NCBI GenBank assembly: GCA_946414025.1
Contig: CAMKMX010000009.1
Location: 21,049 to 85,048, forward strand
Direction: 5' to 3'
Source of the DNA: an uncultured Fibrobacter sp.
Lineage (GTDB): Bacteria; Fibrobacterota; Fibrobacteria; Fibrobacterales; Fibrobacteraceae
Length of the DNA stretch: 64,000 nucleotides
Part shown: piece by piece, positions 40,460-49,926 of the stretch
Numbering within the stretch: the first letter of the stretch is position 1
How the letters are laid out: every line of letters starts with the position of its first letter
Translations under genes and position numbers: made by a program
Notes under the pieces: generated by a model
Told to the model about the DNA's origin: nothing
The model's database searches: none
Seen by the model: the letters and a program-made list of their open reading frames with translations, nothing else

Positions 40460-41161
40460 CTAGTCTTCCAAGAAATACTGCACGTTGGTGACCACACGAA
40501 CCTTCTTGACAAAGGGCGTATTTTCGTCACGGTCCTCAATAGAGAACAGCCCCTGGGTTGCCGTCTTGATTTTACCCAGCTTGCTCCTGGAATCCTTGGC
40601 GAATTTTTCGGCAGCAGCACGGGCGTCCTTGTTGGCCTCTTCAATCATTTCGGGCTTGATGGCGTTGAGCCCGTTAAAGCTGTAAATCTTGCGGTAACGG
40701 AAATCCCCTTCGCTGAAGGCGATACCCTGTTTCAAGAGCTCGCCCTGCTTGCCCATGAGTTCGCGAACCTTGTCCACATTCTTGGAGGCCACCGTAAGCG
40801 ACATGGTCACCACATAGCGGAAGGGGCGTTTTTCACTGGTATACAGTTCGCTCTGGGTATCCATAATATCGGGAGATGCTTTGGTGATTTCTTCTTGGGC
40901 GACCCCGTTGTCCAAAAGGAACTTCTCCAGGGCTAAAGTCTTGGCCTGGACCGTCTCGTACAGGGCCGAAAGGTCGTTGCCCGCTTCCTTGAACACGATG
41001 GGCCATATTACATAATCGGCAGGAACTTCCCTCTCAGCAAGCCCGCGGACAAACACCACGCGGTCGCGGTCCTTCACATGGATCATGGCGCAATAGAGGA
41101 AAGCGCCCAGCCCGAGAATGGCGATAGCGAGCACAACTGCTTCTTTGAGTCTTGACTGCAT
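40460..41161 (-). CDS. SIMPL domain protein
   Basis: VFVRGLAEREVPADYVIWPIVFKEAGNDLSALYETVQAKTLALEKFL; NKDARAAAEKFAKDS. Confidence 0.8.
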   Translation of the reverse strand: MQSRLKEAVVLAIAILGLGAFLYCAMIHVKDRDRVVFVRGLAEREVPADYVIWPIVFKEAGNDLSALYETVQAKTLALEKFLLDNGVAQEEITKASPDIMDTQSELYTSEKRPFRYVVTMSLTVASKNVDKVRELMGKQGELLKQGIAFSEGDFRYRKIYSFNGLNAIKPEMIEEANKDARAAAEKFAKDSRSKLGKIKTATQGLFSIEDRDENTPFVKKVRVVTNVQYFLED

Positions 41162-41215
41162 AACAGGCCTCCTGTTTCAACCTTTTTCTTATAAAATACA
41201 AAAAAGAAGTCTATC

Positions 41216-41368
41216 ATGAAAACCGCATTTATCGCTTCCGCTATGGCCACCGCTGTTTCATCTGCTTTCGCCACCTATTGCGAACCCTATAGGTTTATCT
41301 GCACCGATCCCTGGGGCGACGATTTGGTTTCAGAAGAAGAAAACGCCGTAGGAATCATTATGCCGTGA
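41216..41368 (+). CDS. Candidate small secreted protein (50 aa)
   Basis: MKTAFIASAMATAVSSAFATYCEPYRFICTDPWGDDLVSEEENAVGIIMP*: signal peptide with AFA cleavage site, two Cys; below the ORF-track size cutoff. Confidence 0.4.
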   Translation: MKTAFIASAMATAVSSAFATYCEPYRFICTDPWGDDLVSEEENAVGIIMP

Positions 41369-41404
41369 GCAGGCGCCGTTGACCTGGTATAGGCCGCTTC
41401 AAAC

Positions 41405-41439
41405 CAACTCCACCTCCCTCGCCAAGACGGGGGATTTTT
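41405..41439. repeat. Left copy of 35-bp perfect direct repeat flanking the DUF4143-type ATPase gene
   Basis: CAACTCCACCTCCCTCGCCAAGACGGGGGATTTTT, identical to 42827-42861. Confidence 0.9.
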
Positions 41440-41503
41440 TCACAAAACATAAATTTTCCAAATACACTTGAAAATGCTTCGAAAATTGTATATATTTTAA
41501 GAT

Positions 41504-42763
41504 ATGGTTGAAATTATTGATTCCATATCCAAATATAACCTGTGGGGCGGGAACAGCCCGTTTTTGGGCTTTAATCGGCATATTTACCAGGAAAAAGTCC
41601 TAAAAAGCGTGGGGAACAGCCTCGTCAAGGTTGTTGTCGGGCAGCGTCGTGTCGGAAAGAGCTTCGTCTTGCGGCAGATCCTATCAAAAATCGTTGCAGG
41701 CGGAGTTCCTGCCGAAAACACGCTATACATCAATAAGGAATTTCTTGAATTCTCCGCCATAAAATCCGCGGAGGATTTGCAGTCTCTTTACGCTGCTTAC
41801 AAGAGCCGGTTTTCGCCCCAAGGCAAGACATATCTTTTCATTGACGAAATCCAGTATATTGATGGATGGGAAAGATTTGTGAACGCCCGTTCACAGGATT
41901 TTGCCGAGCCCTGCGAAGTATTCATAAGCGGGTCCAATTCGGATATTCTCTCCGGGGAACTCTCGACCATGCTTTCGGGCCGGTATGTCCGGTTTGAAGT
42001 GTTTCCATACAGTTTTGGCGAGTTTTGCGAGTTGACCGACAAGCCGCAGAATGCAACGTCGTTTACCGATTATATTCAGCATGGGGCTTTACCCGAACTG
42101 TTCAACCTTGATTCGGAAGAAATGCGACGGAACTATGTCGAAAGCCTGAAGGATTCCGTGATGCTTCGCGATGTCGTACAGCGTTACAGAATCAAGGACG
42201 CCGCCCTGTTGAACGACCTTTTTGTCTTTCTTTCGAATAATGCCTCGAACTTGATTTCGTTCACGAATGTGGTCAAGAGCCTTAAGGGGCAAGGGCGGAA
42301 AACAAATTACGAGACTGTCTCGACCTATGCGGGGTATTTGGAAAATGCCTTCTTGATACATTCCTGTCCGCGCTTCAACATTCGTGGCAAGGATTCGCTG
42401 TCCGGTCCTGCCAAATACTACATGAACGATTTTTCGTTCCACAATTATCTGTATGCAGGTTTTGGTTATGGAATGGGTTATCTTTTTGAAAATGCCATTT
42501 ATCTGGAACTTCGCAGGCGCGGCTATGATGTGTATGTCGGGGAATTGGACGGATACGAGGTTGACTTTGTCGCGATCAAGAACGATGCGCGCATTTACAT
42601 CCAGGTAGCCTATAAAATGGACGGCGAATCAACCATTGCAAGAGAATACGCTCCGCTAGAAAGAATCAGGGACAGTTACCCAAAATACGTTGTGTCTTTG
42701 GACGAGTTCAAACTACCGTCAAATAACGGAATTTTGCATGTCCGCCCTTGGGAAATACCTTGA
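41504..42763 (+). CDS. AAA ATPase with DUF4143-like C-terminus
   Basis: VVVGQRRVGKSFVLRQIL Walker A, YLFIDEIQYIDGWERFV Walker B, SGSNSDILSGELSTMLSGRYVRFEVFPYSFGEF. Confidence 0.9.
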   Translation: MVEIIDSISKYNLWGGNSPFLGFNRHIYQEKVLKSVGNSLVKVVVGQRRVGKSFVLRQILSKIVAGGVPAENTLYINKEFLEFSAIKSAEDLQSLYAAYKSRFSPQGKTYLFIDEIQYIDGWERFVNARSQDFAEPCEVFISGSNSDILSGELSTMLSGRYVRFEVFPYSFGEFCELTDKPQNATSFTDYIQHGALPELFNLDSEEMRRNYVESLKDSVMLRDVVQRYRIKDAALLNDLFVFLSNNASNLISFTNVVKSLKGQGRKTNYETVSTYAGYLENAFLIHSCPRFNIRGKDSLSGPAKYYMNDFSFHNYLYAGFGYGMGYLFENAIYLELRRRGYDVYVGELDGYEVDFVAIKNDARIYIQVAYKMDGESTIAREYAPLERIRDSYPKYVVSLDEFKLPSNNGILHVRPWEIP

Positions 42764-42784
42764 TTTTTAGGATGTTAGTTTGGA

Positions 42785-44389
42785 CTACCAGTTTTTGCAA
42801 ACCGCAGGCTTGTCCTGCTTACAAATCAACTCCACCTCCCTCGCCAAGACGGGGGATTTTTGTTCTTCTATGTAGTAGCGACTCACCAGGGCGGATTTAC
42901 ACTGGGGGAACCTCCCGTAATCCCAGTCCCTGTCGGCGCACCACTCCCAGAAATACTCCAGGCAGTCGTTCTTTTCGGTGCTTTCCAGGCAATCCTTCTT
43001 GAGGGCCGAACAGTCCGCAATCTTGTTGCTTTCGAAGTTGCCTGCCACGCAGTAACGCTTGAGGCCGTCGGCGTAGGCGTTTGACTTGTCCTTGGCATCA
43101 ATTGTATCGGGCAGGAACACGGACCACTTGGTAGTATCCAGCATCATGGCGGCCTTGACCAGGGATGGGTAGCATGTCTCGTTCACCAGGTAGTCGCCTT
43201 CCGCAAAATAGGCTCCAGCCTTCGAATTGGCCGTAACCAAATCTGTGCCGCCGGCTGTCGAATCCCCATAGGGCATTCCAGAGCAATAGACATCCTGGTA
43301 CAGCCTGCAGGCCCTGTTTTTCCAGCCCTCCTTGTCGTCGGGGTCGTCGCCAGCCTGCTTGCAGGAGGCGCTCCTGATGTATTCAAATTCCAGGTAGTCA
43401 TCGCCCTTGATTTTTACGGGGATGTCCACCCGTTTCATGCCCGAAAAAACGCCCATGCCGTTTTCGATGTTGGACACGGGAACCACCCGGGGGTCTTCCA
43501 GAGCTTCCAAAACATAGTCCTCGTAATCCATGTAGGCGCTGTCGGTGGCATAAAAATGGAGCACTGATTCCCCTATGGGGAAAGAGATGTTCGACACGAA
43601 AATGGTGTCAGCGCTATTGTAGCCGCCTATGGTCCAATTGTCGTTGTACCCCAGCCTCTTGGTGTTTTCAAGGCTGTTGCTCAGGGAGAAAACAAAGCCG
43701 GCGGAATCTTCGTCTGCGAAGCTAGAAAGCATCTTGTGGATGGTGGTGTTCATGGATTCGCCACCGTTCACGTTGTCGTAGGTCAGCGTCACCAGCACGC
43801 CGCCCAAATCCTTGTCGTGTTCCGTGTAGAACTTGAAGATATCCATGTCCCTGGGGAAAGTCAAGAAATTCGTTTCAAATCCCTTGCCGTTCAAGGCCAC
43901 ATCCTTGGTCTTGCCGTCCTGCTGGGGAATTTTCACCTTCTTGACAGAGAATTTCTTGGGGATAGTAGCAACGGCCTTATAGGTGGTAGAAACCTTTTCG
44001 CCGGAACTGTCCCACTTGAAGAACGCCTCCATCTTGTAGGAATTGCCAGCCTTGCCCACAAGGCCCGACGACGAATCCGCCACGAAACAGTTGGGCTTGC
44101 CCGTTTCGGGGACAAGCTGCACGGGAGCGGATTTTGCCGTGGTGTCAAAGACCGTCACCTTGGCGCTGTCATAGAACGCGAAGTTTTCTGCCGAGGATTC
44201 TTCCAGTTCATACATCTTGGAAAAACAGATTCGCGGGGACTCGCCCTCCATAATGTATCCGTAGGTGTAAACGCCTGCATAGATTTCCGTGGTGTGGGGG
44301 TAGTATTCCCAGGGCCCGTGAAAATCCCCGCAGGCAGCGAGAAGACCCACCAAAGAAACAACAACCAGATGGCGGATCTGGTCCGCCAT
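42785..44389 (-). CDS. DUF4249-like lipoprotein next to a TonB receptor
   Basis: Lipobox LLAACGD; position directly after the receptor; start Met lies in a GTCAT hairpin. Confidence 0.65.
   Translation of the reverse strand: MADQIRHLVVVSLVGLLAACGDFHGPWEYYPHTTEIYAGVYTYGYIMEGESPRICFSKMYELEESSAENFAFYDSAKVTVFDTTAKSAPVQLVPETGKPNCFVADSSSGLVGKAGNSYKMEAFFKWDSSGEKVSTTYKAVATIPKKFSVKKVKIPQQDGKTKDVALNGKGFETNFLTFPRDMDIFKFYTEHDKDLGGVLVTLTYDNVNGGESMNTTIHKMLSSFADEDSAGFVFSLSNSLENTKRLGYNDNWTIGGYNSADTIFVSNISFPIGESVLHFYATDSAYMDYEDYVLEALEDPRVVPVSNIENGMGVFSGMKRVDIPVKIKGDDYLEFEYIRSASCKQAGDDPDDKEGWKNRACRLYQDVYCSGMPYGDSTAGGTDLVTANSKAGAYFAEGDYLVNETCYPSLVKAAMMLDTTKWSVFLPDTIDAKDKSNAYADGLKRYCVAGNFESNKIADCSALKKDCLESTEKNDCLEYFWEWCADRDWDYGRFPQCKSALVSRYYIEEQKSPVLAREVELICKQDKPAVCKNW
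42827..42861. repeat. Right copy of 35-bp direct repeat, inside the 3' end of the DUF4249-like CDS
   Basis: Identical to 41405-41439; encodes KSPVLAREVEL. Confidence 0.9.
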
Positions 44390-44392
44390 GAC
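44368..44392. repeat. GTCAT hairpin containing a start codon
   Basis: GATGGCGGATCTGGTCCGCCATGAC; CAT at 44387-44389 is the ATG of the DUF4249-like lipoprotein. Confidence 0.8.
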
Positions 44393-44406
44393 GGTTCTAC
44401 ATTCTA

Positions 44407-44434
44407 TCTCTCGTCTCTCGCCTCTCGTCTCTCG
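44407..44434. repeat. Heptad array (TCTCTCG type)
   Basis: TCTCTCG TCTCTCG CCTCTCG TCTCTCG, 1 bp from the TonB receptor stop. Confidence 0.93.
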
Positions 44435-44435
44435 T

Positions 44436-47006
44436 CTAGAAATAATACTCATAACTCAACATAATCGGTAAAAAGGGGAACTGGTATATTTCGTTGTATT
44501 CAGGCGGGTTCTCGCGGGTGTCGTAGAAGGAGTAGAACATATTGTCGTGGTTGGTCAGGTTGATGATGGTCCAGCTGAAATTCCACTTGTTTTCGCGACC
44601 GATATCGATGACCTTCACATCTACGCGGAAATAGTCGGTTTGCCTCTCCGCATTGCGGCTACCCTGCACCACCACGATGTTGTCGGAATAATTCCTGTTT
44701 CCCAAATCTTCCCGATAGAAATACCCCTTGTATCCCGTAATGGGCATGCCCGCCGAATACTTAAGGGCAATAGAGGAGCGGAAATAGCGGCCCTTGACCG
44801 GGTGCTTTTTCAGGGCATCCTCGTCGCCCTTCCAGTTGATGCCCGCATCCAGCTTCAGGGCGTAGGGCTGATGCCAGCTGGGGTAATAGGCTTTGGTTCC
44901 GTCGTCGGAGCGGATAACGCTTATGCTCTGGCTCCAGTTGATTCCGCCAAACCACCAGCCCCTATCCTTGCGAAGCGAAAGTTCGTAACCGAAAGAATAG
45001 CCGGACGCCGTGCCGAAATAATCCGCCATGACCATGCTTTGGGAATTGGCAGAGGCCTCGCTGTCGTCTTCGGTGGAGTCCGAATCCATGGCAAATGTCT
45101 TGAGGTCACTCTGGGTCTTGTAATAGAGCCCGACGGTGGCGTCGTAGCCGTCGAACAAATTCCTGTGGCTGTATTCCGTGGCAAACAGCCACGACGAAGC
45201 GGGTTTCATCTGCTTGCCGTAATTGTCCGTGGTGGCCGGGTAGTAAAACTCATTCAAGGTTTCCTGATCGCTAAACATGATGGAATTCAAGTATTGCAAA
45301 TAATAGCCGCCATAAAATTCAACCGTCTTGGTTTCGTCCAGGTTCACAGTCAAGGACGCCCTCGGTTCTACACCAAAATGCTTAGCCGCCGTCTGGTAGT
45401 TGAATCGCGCACCGTATTGCAGCAAATAATCGGGAGTAACCTTCCAGGCATCTTGCAGGTAGCCCACATGGTGGAAAGGCCTCTGCTTGTCTTCCAGCTT
45501 GGTGTCGGAAACCCGCTCTCCCAGGCGGTCGTATGTATATTCCAGTTCGTAGCCGCCGGTTATCACGTGGTCCTTGACGCCGCGGTAGTTGAGCCACTGC
45601 TTGCCCGAAAAGGTCATCAGGTTCATGCTGATGGACATCAGGTCCGATATTTCCATGTTCTGGTAAAAACGGCTGAAAGCGTAGGTGGAATTGTAATCCC
45701 AGTTGCCGTTAAAACGGTGGTATATCCCGAGAGGAATCGCCACGTTTCCCCAGTCCACGTAAAGGGGGTCAAAGGACAGTTCGTCCTTGCCCACATAGAA
45801 GCTGAACTTGAATCGGGTATCGTCCGTCAAATTGTACAGGAACGTTCCCTGCAGGTCCGTAAACTCGTAGTCCAGATCAAGGTCCAAAAGCCCGATAGCG
45901 TTGCACAGGTCCAGCACATAGCCGATGTAGGTGGTGCGCCCCGCCACCACCCAACGGGCGGGGCCCTGATGGCCTTCGGTATGGAGCTGGGCGGCGAAAG
46001 TGCTTATCTTGATACTGCTCTTGCTGAACCATTCATCGACGGTGTCTTGCCCACCCGCGCGGCCGTCCATCTTGAGTACCGAACTCAGGCGGTTGCCGTA
46101 TTGGGCCGGAAAACCACTCTTGTAGAACTTCACGTCGTCGATACCTTCTACGAGAAATGTGCTGAACAACCCGAAGAAATGGACCGGAGAATAGACCACG
46201 GCGTTATCGAACAGAAACAGGTTCTGGTCCGCGGCGCCGCCTCGAACGTAAATCTTGGAACTGAAATCAGAACTGGCGACCACTCCCGGGAGGGCCTGGA
46301 TACTCTTGATGACGTCGGCCTCGGCGAGGCTCGGCATGCGCTTGATGGACTTGGCCGACACCACGGACTCGCCGGGGCTGCGCTTGGGGCGGCGCCGCAG
46401 CTGCACCACCACCTTCTTGAGTTCGGTGACCTTGCCATTGTTGCCTGCGGCAAGGAGGGAATCTACGTTCATGTCGCTAGCGGAGGCTTTGTGGCCTGGA
46501 TCCTTCGCGACTACGTCGCTTTGGGCCCTATCGCCTCCATGAGGCTCCAGGGCGACATCTTTTGTGCTTGTCATTCTGGAGCGACCAACGGGAGCGATAG
46601 AATCCAATTCATTCTGCACAAACCCGTCGCCCAGGGCCTGGGAAAAGGCGCGTTCAGCGCCGACATACTTGAGTTCGTAACATTTTTCCTTCTCGGCGCC
46701 GGCCGTGTCGGAATTGGTGACGCAGATATTCCAGAGGGTGTCTTCGGGCAGCACCACGCTAAAAGGCGTGCCCACGGTGGTCTGGAGCGCCTCGCCGGAT
46801 TCAAGAATTTCAACGTTGAGCTTTTCGCCCACGGCAAAGGAACTGTCCTGCACCACGCCGTTGAAGACGATGCCCACGACCTTTGCAGAGTCTGCTGTTG
46901 CAGAGCCGAGAACGGGCTGCGCGGAACCTGCCGTCCCTTGCGCAAAAGCAAGAGAGGCCGCCAGGGAGGCAAACAAGCTGGTCCAGATTTTCAACCGGAA
47001 TCTCAC
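44436..47006 (-). CDS. TonB-dependent receptor
   Basis: Plug: RMPSLAEADVIKSIQALPGVVASSDFSSKIYVRGGAADQNLFLFDNAVVYSPVHFFGLFS; long beta-rich C-terminus ending YEYYF. Confidence 0.88.
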   Translation of the reverse strand: MRFRLKIWTSLFASLAASLAFAQGTAGSAQPVLGSATADSAKVVGIVFNGVVQDSSFAVGEKLNVEILESGEALQTTVGTPFSVVLPEDTLWNICVTNSDTAGAEKEKCYELKYVGAERAFSQALGDGFVQNELDSIAPVGRSRMTSTKDVALEPHGGDRAQSDVVAKDPGHKASASDMNVDSLLAAGNNGKVTELKKVVVQLRRRPKRSPGESVVSAKSIKRMPSLAEADVIKSIQALPGVVASSDFSSKIYVRGGAADQNLFLFDNAVVYSPVHFFGLFSTFLVEGIDDVKFYKSGFPAQYGNRLSSVLKMDGRAGGQDTVDEWFSKSSIKISTFAAQLHTEGHQGPARWVVAGRTTYIGYVLDLCNAIGLLDLDLDYEFTDLQGTFLYNLTDDTRFKFSFYVGKDELSFDPLYVDWGNVAIPLGIYHRFNGNWDYNSTYAFSRFYQNMEISDLMSISMNLMTFSGKQWLNYRGVKDHVITGGYELEYTYDRLGERVSDTKLEDKQRPFHHVGYLQDAWKVTPDYLLQYGARFNYQTAAKHFGVEPRASLTVNLDETKTVEFYGGYYLQYLNSIMFSDQETLNEFYYPATTDNYGKQMKPASSWLFATEYSHRNLFDGYDATVGLYYKTQSDLKTFAMDSDSTEDDSEASANSQSMVMADYFGTASGYSFGYELSLRKDRGWWFGGINWSQSISVIRSDDGTKAYYPSWHQPYALKLDAGINWKGDEDALKKHPVKGRYFRSSIALKYSAGMPITGYKGYFYREDLGNRNYSDNIVVVQGSRNAERQTDYFRVDVKVIDIGRENKWNFSWTIINLTNHDNMFYSFYDTRENPPEYNEIYQFPFLPIMLSYEYYF

Positions 47007-47097
47007 AATTCAACAAAAATAGCAAATAAGGGAACTTATTTGCCATTGAAACACCCGATGGGGTTGAAAGTGTTACTTTTGCTGATTTTTCTACGGC

Positions 47098-49296
47098 CTA
47101 CCTTGCACACTTGGTATAACTGGAGGGGTTGTTGGCAAGGACATTGTTCTTCACCCATGTCCCGCTTTGGGAGTAGTTCCACGCCCCAGAAGTCGTAAAG
47201 AACGAGGCCCCCTCGGATAGGCTTGCCACGCTCCAGTTCGCAGAAGAGAGCTTGTACTTGTCCATCCAAGTCTGCCACGAGCCATTGGCGTCCGCCACCT
47301 TGCCGTCCCCTTCTGCGTTTACCGTTCCCCATTCGCTAACGAATACGGAAAGACCCGCCTGCATGGCCTCCTCGGCATTGGCGCCTTCTTCTTCAACAGT
47401 GTGAGTTCCGGCGTAGTAGTGGAATGCGTATGCCGTGTTGTTTTTTGAATCGGTGACTTCTTCACCTATGGCGGCATTAGGCTGCTGGTCCCACGCCGGA
47501 GTCCCTACGATAATCAGGTTGTCGGAATACTGACGAATAACCGGTATAATCTGGTTCGCATAGGTTTTGATGCTTGACCAGGGCAGGAATCCACCACCGT
47601 ACTCAGTCATCACGCAATTCCCGCTACCGTTTTTCAAGCAGGCCGGTTCATTGAATATCTCGAAAATAACATTGTCGTAGCTACCCCATTTTTGCGCCAT
47701 CGTTTCAAAAAACATCTTTGCATTAGCCACATTGTCGTTGGCCTTGTGGCTATGATAATCAATAATGACATAGATGTCGTTATCTATGGCGGCCTGAACG
47801 ACTTGGTCCAGGTATTGTTGATAAGTCATCGTATTGGAGAAATAGTTTCCATCACCGAAATTTTCGTCAACGCCCATGGGCGCGCGAATGAGTTCTACCT
47901 TCAGGTTTTTCACCACGTAATCTATGACAGTCTTGTTCCAGAATGACTTGGTCTGGCCAAGGTTGATACTCCAGTACAGGCTTAATCCTTTTACCTGCAC
48001 TTCTTTGCCGGAGGCGGACCAGTTTTTGCAACTACCGTAAATGCGGCCCTCGCCCTTGGAGTTTGTCCCTGTTTGCAGCTGGCCATACTGGCTTACCGGG
48101 CCAACGCCGCTCGCATTTTCGGAGGAAGAAGATGAACTGGCGACCACAGCCGAACCGTCCTTTATACAACGGACCGAAATTCTCGCATAATCGTCGTATT
48201 GAGTGCGGCCAACATCGGGGTCCAATTCCATCAGGTCGCTGTCATAGGAAATCTTGTACGCCCAGCCGTTGCTAATCCAGAACCTGGCCTCGTCATCACT
48301 GTAACATTTCCCGCTCCAGCAGCTCCCCGCCGGGAGTGCCGAAAAGCCAAAAGGGTCATCCCCTGCCGCAACGGCAACCCGTCTTTCCACTGTCGTTCCA
48401 ACCTCGTACCACCCCTTGCTGGATTTCAGGCTCTTGCCCACTCCTTCGTAACCGTTGTTCACATCGACGTAGTCCAACATCGTCTGCCATTCCGAAAGGG
48501 ACGGAACATGCCACCCTTCGGGGCAGAGCTTTCCATCTACTGCGGCGTACAGGTATATGCGTCCGTACTTGTCGCAATAGGAATTTTTTTCCAGGGGGCA
48601 AGAGGAACTCAGCGAGGCATAGTTCAGGTTCTCCGCCATCCAGGTCTGGGTACCAATAACAACGGTCTTGTAGGTACGGCCATCACGGGAATCGGTAAGA
48701 GTCCCTTCTTCTGGTTCGGGAACCTTAGAGGCGCTAGATTCCGGGTCGGCATCCGGAATGGCGCTAGACGAAGAACCTGAAGCCTTGCCTTCTTCCCATA
48801 CGCCGTCGGAACAGACGAAGACTTTTTTTACGTCATTTACGTAAGCCTGTTCTCCCTCCCTGTTCTTGCTGCAGTTGGGCAAATCTTCTTCGGTTTCGTA
48901 TTCCTGCATATCAACGGCCTTTTTTGCCTTGCTCCAGCGTTTGCCATCACAAGTGTATGCTGCATGTTCACTCGCGATAAACAATGAAAGGCCTTCTTTC
49001 TTAGCTGTGCAGGCAGGTAAATCGTCTTCTGTCGCTACAGAATCATAAACGTCGTGGTCGAATTCCCAGACACCCTTTTGGCAGCGGTAGGCCTTACGCT
49101 CGTCCAAGACTTCGGCCAGGTCCCCTTCCCTGCTCTTGCTGCAATTGGGCAGGTCGTCGAAGGTTTCAGCCTGGACAGACACCTCTTCGGTGTCTTTTGC
49201 GGTGGTACCACTGTCACTATCGGAACCGCAGGCGGCCAAGAATAGGGCCATCACTGCGGTAGCACCCAGTGTAATTATTTTTGCCATCCGATACAT
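47098..49296 (-). CDS. Lipoprotein: Cys-repeat modules + FISUMP domain + GH5-like cellulase
   Basis: DLPNCSKSREGDLAEV modules; FISUMP block (KTVVIGTQTWMAENLNY..SVRCIKD); GH5: KNLKVELIRAPMG, IFEIFNEPACL, VFVSEWGT. Confidence 0.88.
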   Translation of the reverse strand: MYRMAKIITLGATAVMALFLAACGSDSDSGTTAKDTEEVSVQAETFDDLPNCSKSREGDLAEVLDERKAYRCQKGVWEFDHDVYDSVATEDDLPACTAKKEGLSLFIASEHAAYTCDGKRWSKAKKAVDMQEYETEEDLPNCSKNREGEQAYVNDVKKVFVCSDGVWEEGKASGSSSSAIPDADPESSASKVPEPEEGTLTDSRDGRTYKTVVIGTQTWMAENLNYASLSSSCPLEKNSYCDKYGRIYLYAAVDGKLCPEGWHVPSLSEWQTMLDYVDVNNGYEGVGKSLKSSKGWYEVGTTVERRVAVAAGDDPFGFSALPAGSCWSGKCYSDDEARFWISNGWAYKISYDSDLMELDPDVGRTQYDDYARISVRCIKDGSAVVASSSSSSENASGVGPVSQYGQLQTGTNSKGEGRIYGSCKNWSASGKEVQVKGLSLYWSINLGQTKSFWNKTVIDYVVKNLKVELIRAPMGVDENFGDGNYFSNTMTYQQYLDQVVQAAIDNDIYVIIDYHSHKANDNVANAKMFFETMAQKWGSYDNVIFEIFNEPACLKNGSGNCVMTEYGGGFLPWSSIKTYANQIIPVIRQYSDNLIIVGTPAWDQQPNAAIGEEVTDSKNNTAYAFHYYAGTHTVEEEGANAEEAMQAGLSVFVSEWGTVNAEGDGKVADANGSWQTWMDKYKLSSANWSVASLSEGASFFTTSGAWNYSQSGTWVKNNVLANNPSSYTKCAR

Positions 49297-49297
49297 T

Positions 49298-49912
49298 TCA
49301 CTCCTCATTCCATACACCATCTTCACAATAAACTGTTGTATGAAAGTTTGCCACATAGGCCCTTTCGCCATCACGCTTCGCCGTGCAATTTTTCAGGTCT
49401 TCCTCGGTGGCATAGTAAATACCCATATCTTTCCAGCGCCCATCGTAGCAATGGTAAGCCACCTTGTTTACCAAGGCTATTTCATCACTACGTGAACTAG
49501 AACAGACCGGTAAATCGTCTTCGCTCCTGTACTCCTTAGGCTTAAATTTAGCGAGGTCGTATGATACCAGGTTACCATTTACACAGGAATAAAGGTCTTC
49601 CTTTTCCTTCACAAAAATCGCAAAATAAACATCGCCTTCGCACTCCGGCAAGTTTGCCAATGTCATGACGGTATCCACATAATAATCCTTTAACTCCCAA
49701 TATCCGTTCGTACATTCGTATATTTCTTGTTTATCCTTGACTTTTGCCCTCTCCCCTTCCCTGTTCTTGCTGCAGTTAGGCAAATCCTCATAGGTATCCA
49801 CCCTAAGTTTAATCCTATTAGAATCATTTACTGCAACACCTCCTCCGCCACCGCCGCTACAGGCAGCAAGGACGAAGACGAGAAATAAAAAAAGAATAAG
49901 GGTAACTCTCAT
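49298..49912 (-). CDS. Lipoprotein made only of Cys-repeat modules
   Basis: Lipobox VLAACSG; several (D)LPxC..(R/K)xGE.A.V....Y.C..G.W units. Confidence 0.75.
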   Translation of the reverse strand: MRVTLILFLFLVFVLAACSGGGGGGVAVNDSNRIKLRVDTYEDLPNCSKNREGERAKVKDKQEIYECTNGYWELKDYYVDTVMTLANLPECEGDVYFAIFVKEKEDLYSCVNGNLVSYDLAKFKPKEYRSEDDLPVCSSSRSDEIALVNKVAYHCYDGRWKDMGIYYATEEDLKNCTAKRDGERAYVANFHTTVYCEDGVWNEE

Positions 49913-49926
49913 TTTTGCAATCCTTT

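Noticed and set aside
44547-47198. 883-aa plus-strand ORF opposite the TonB receptor
   Set aside because: Mirror ORF from codon bias; the minus strand encodes a clear TonB receptor and the plus product shows no domain or start signal
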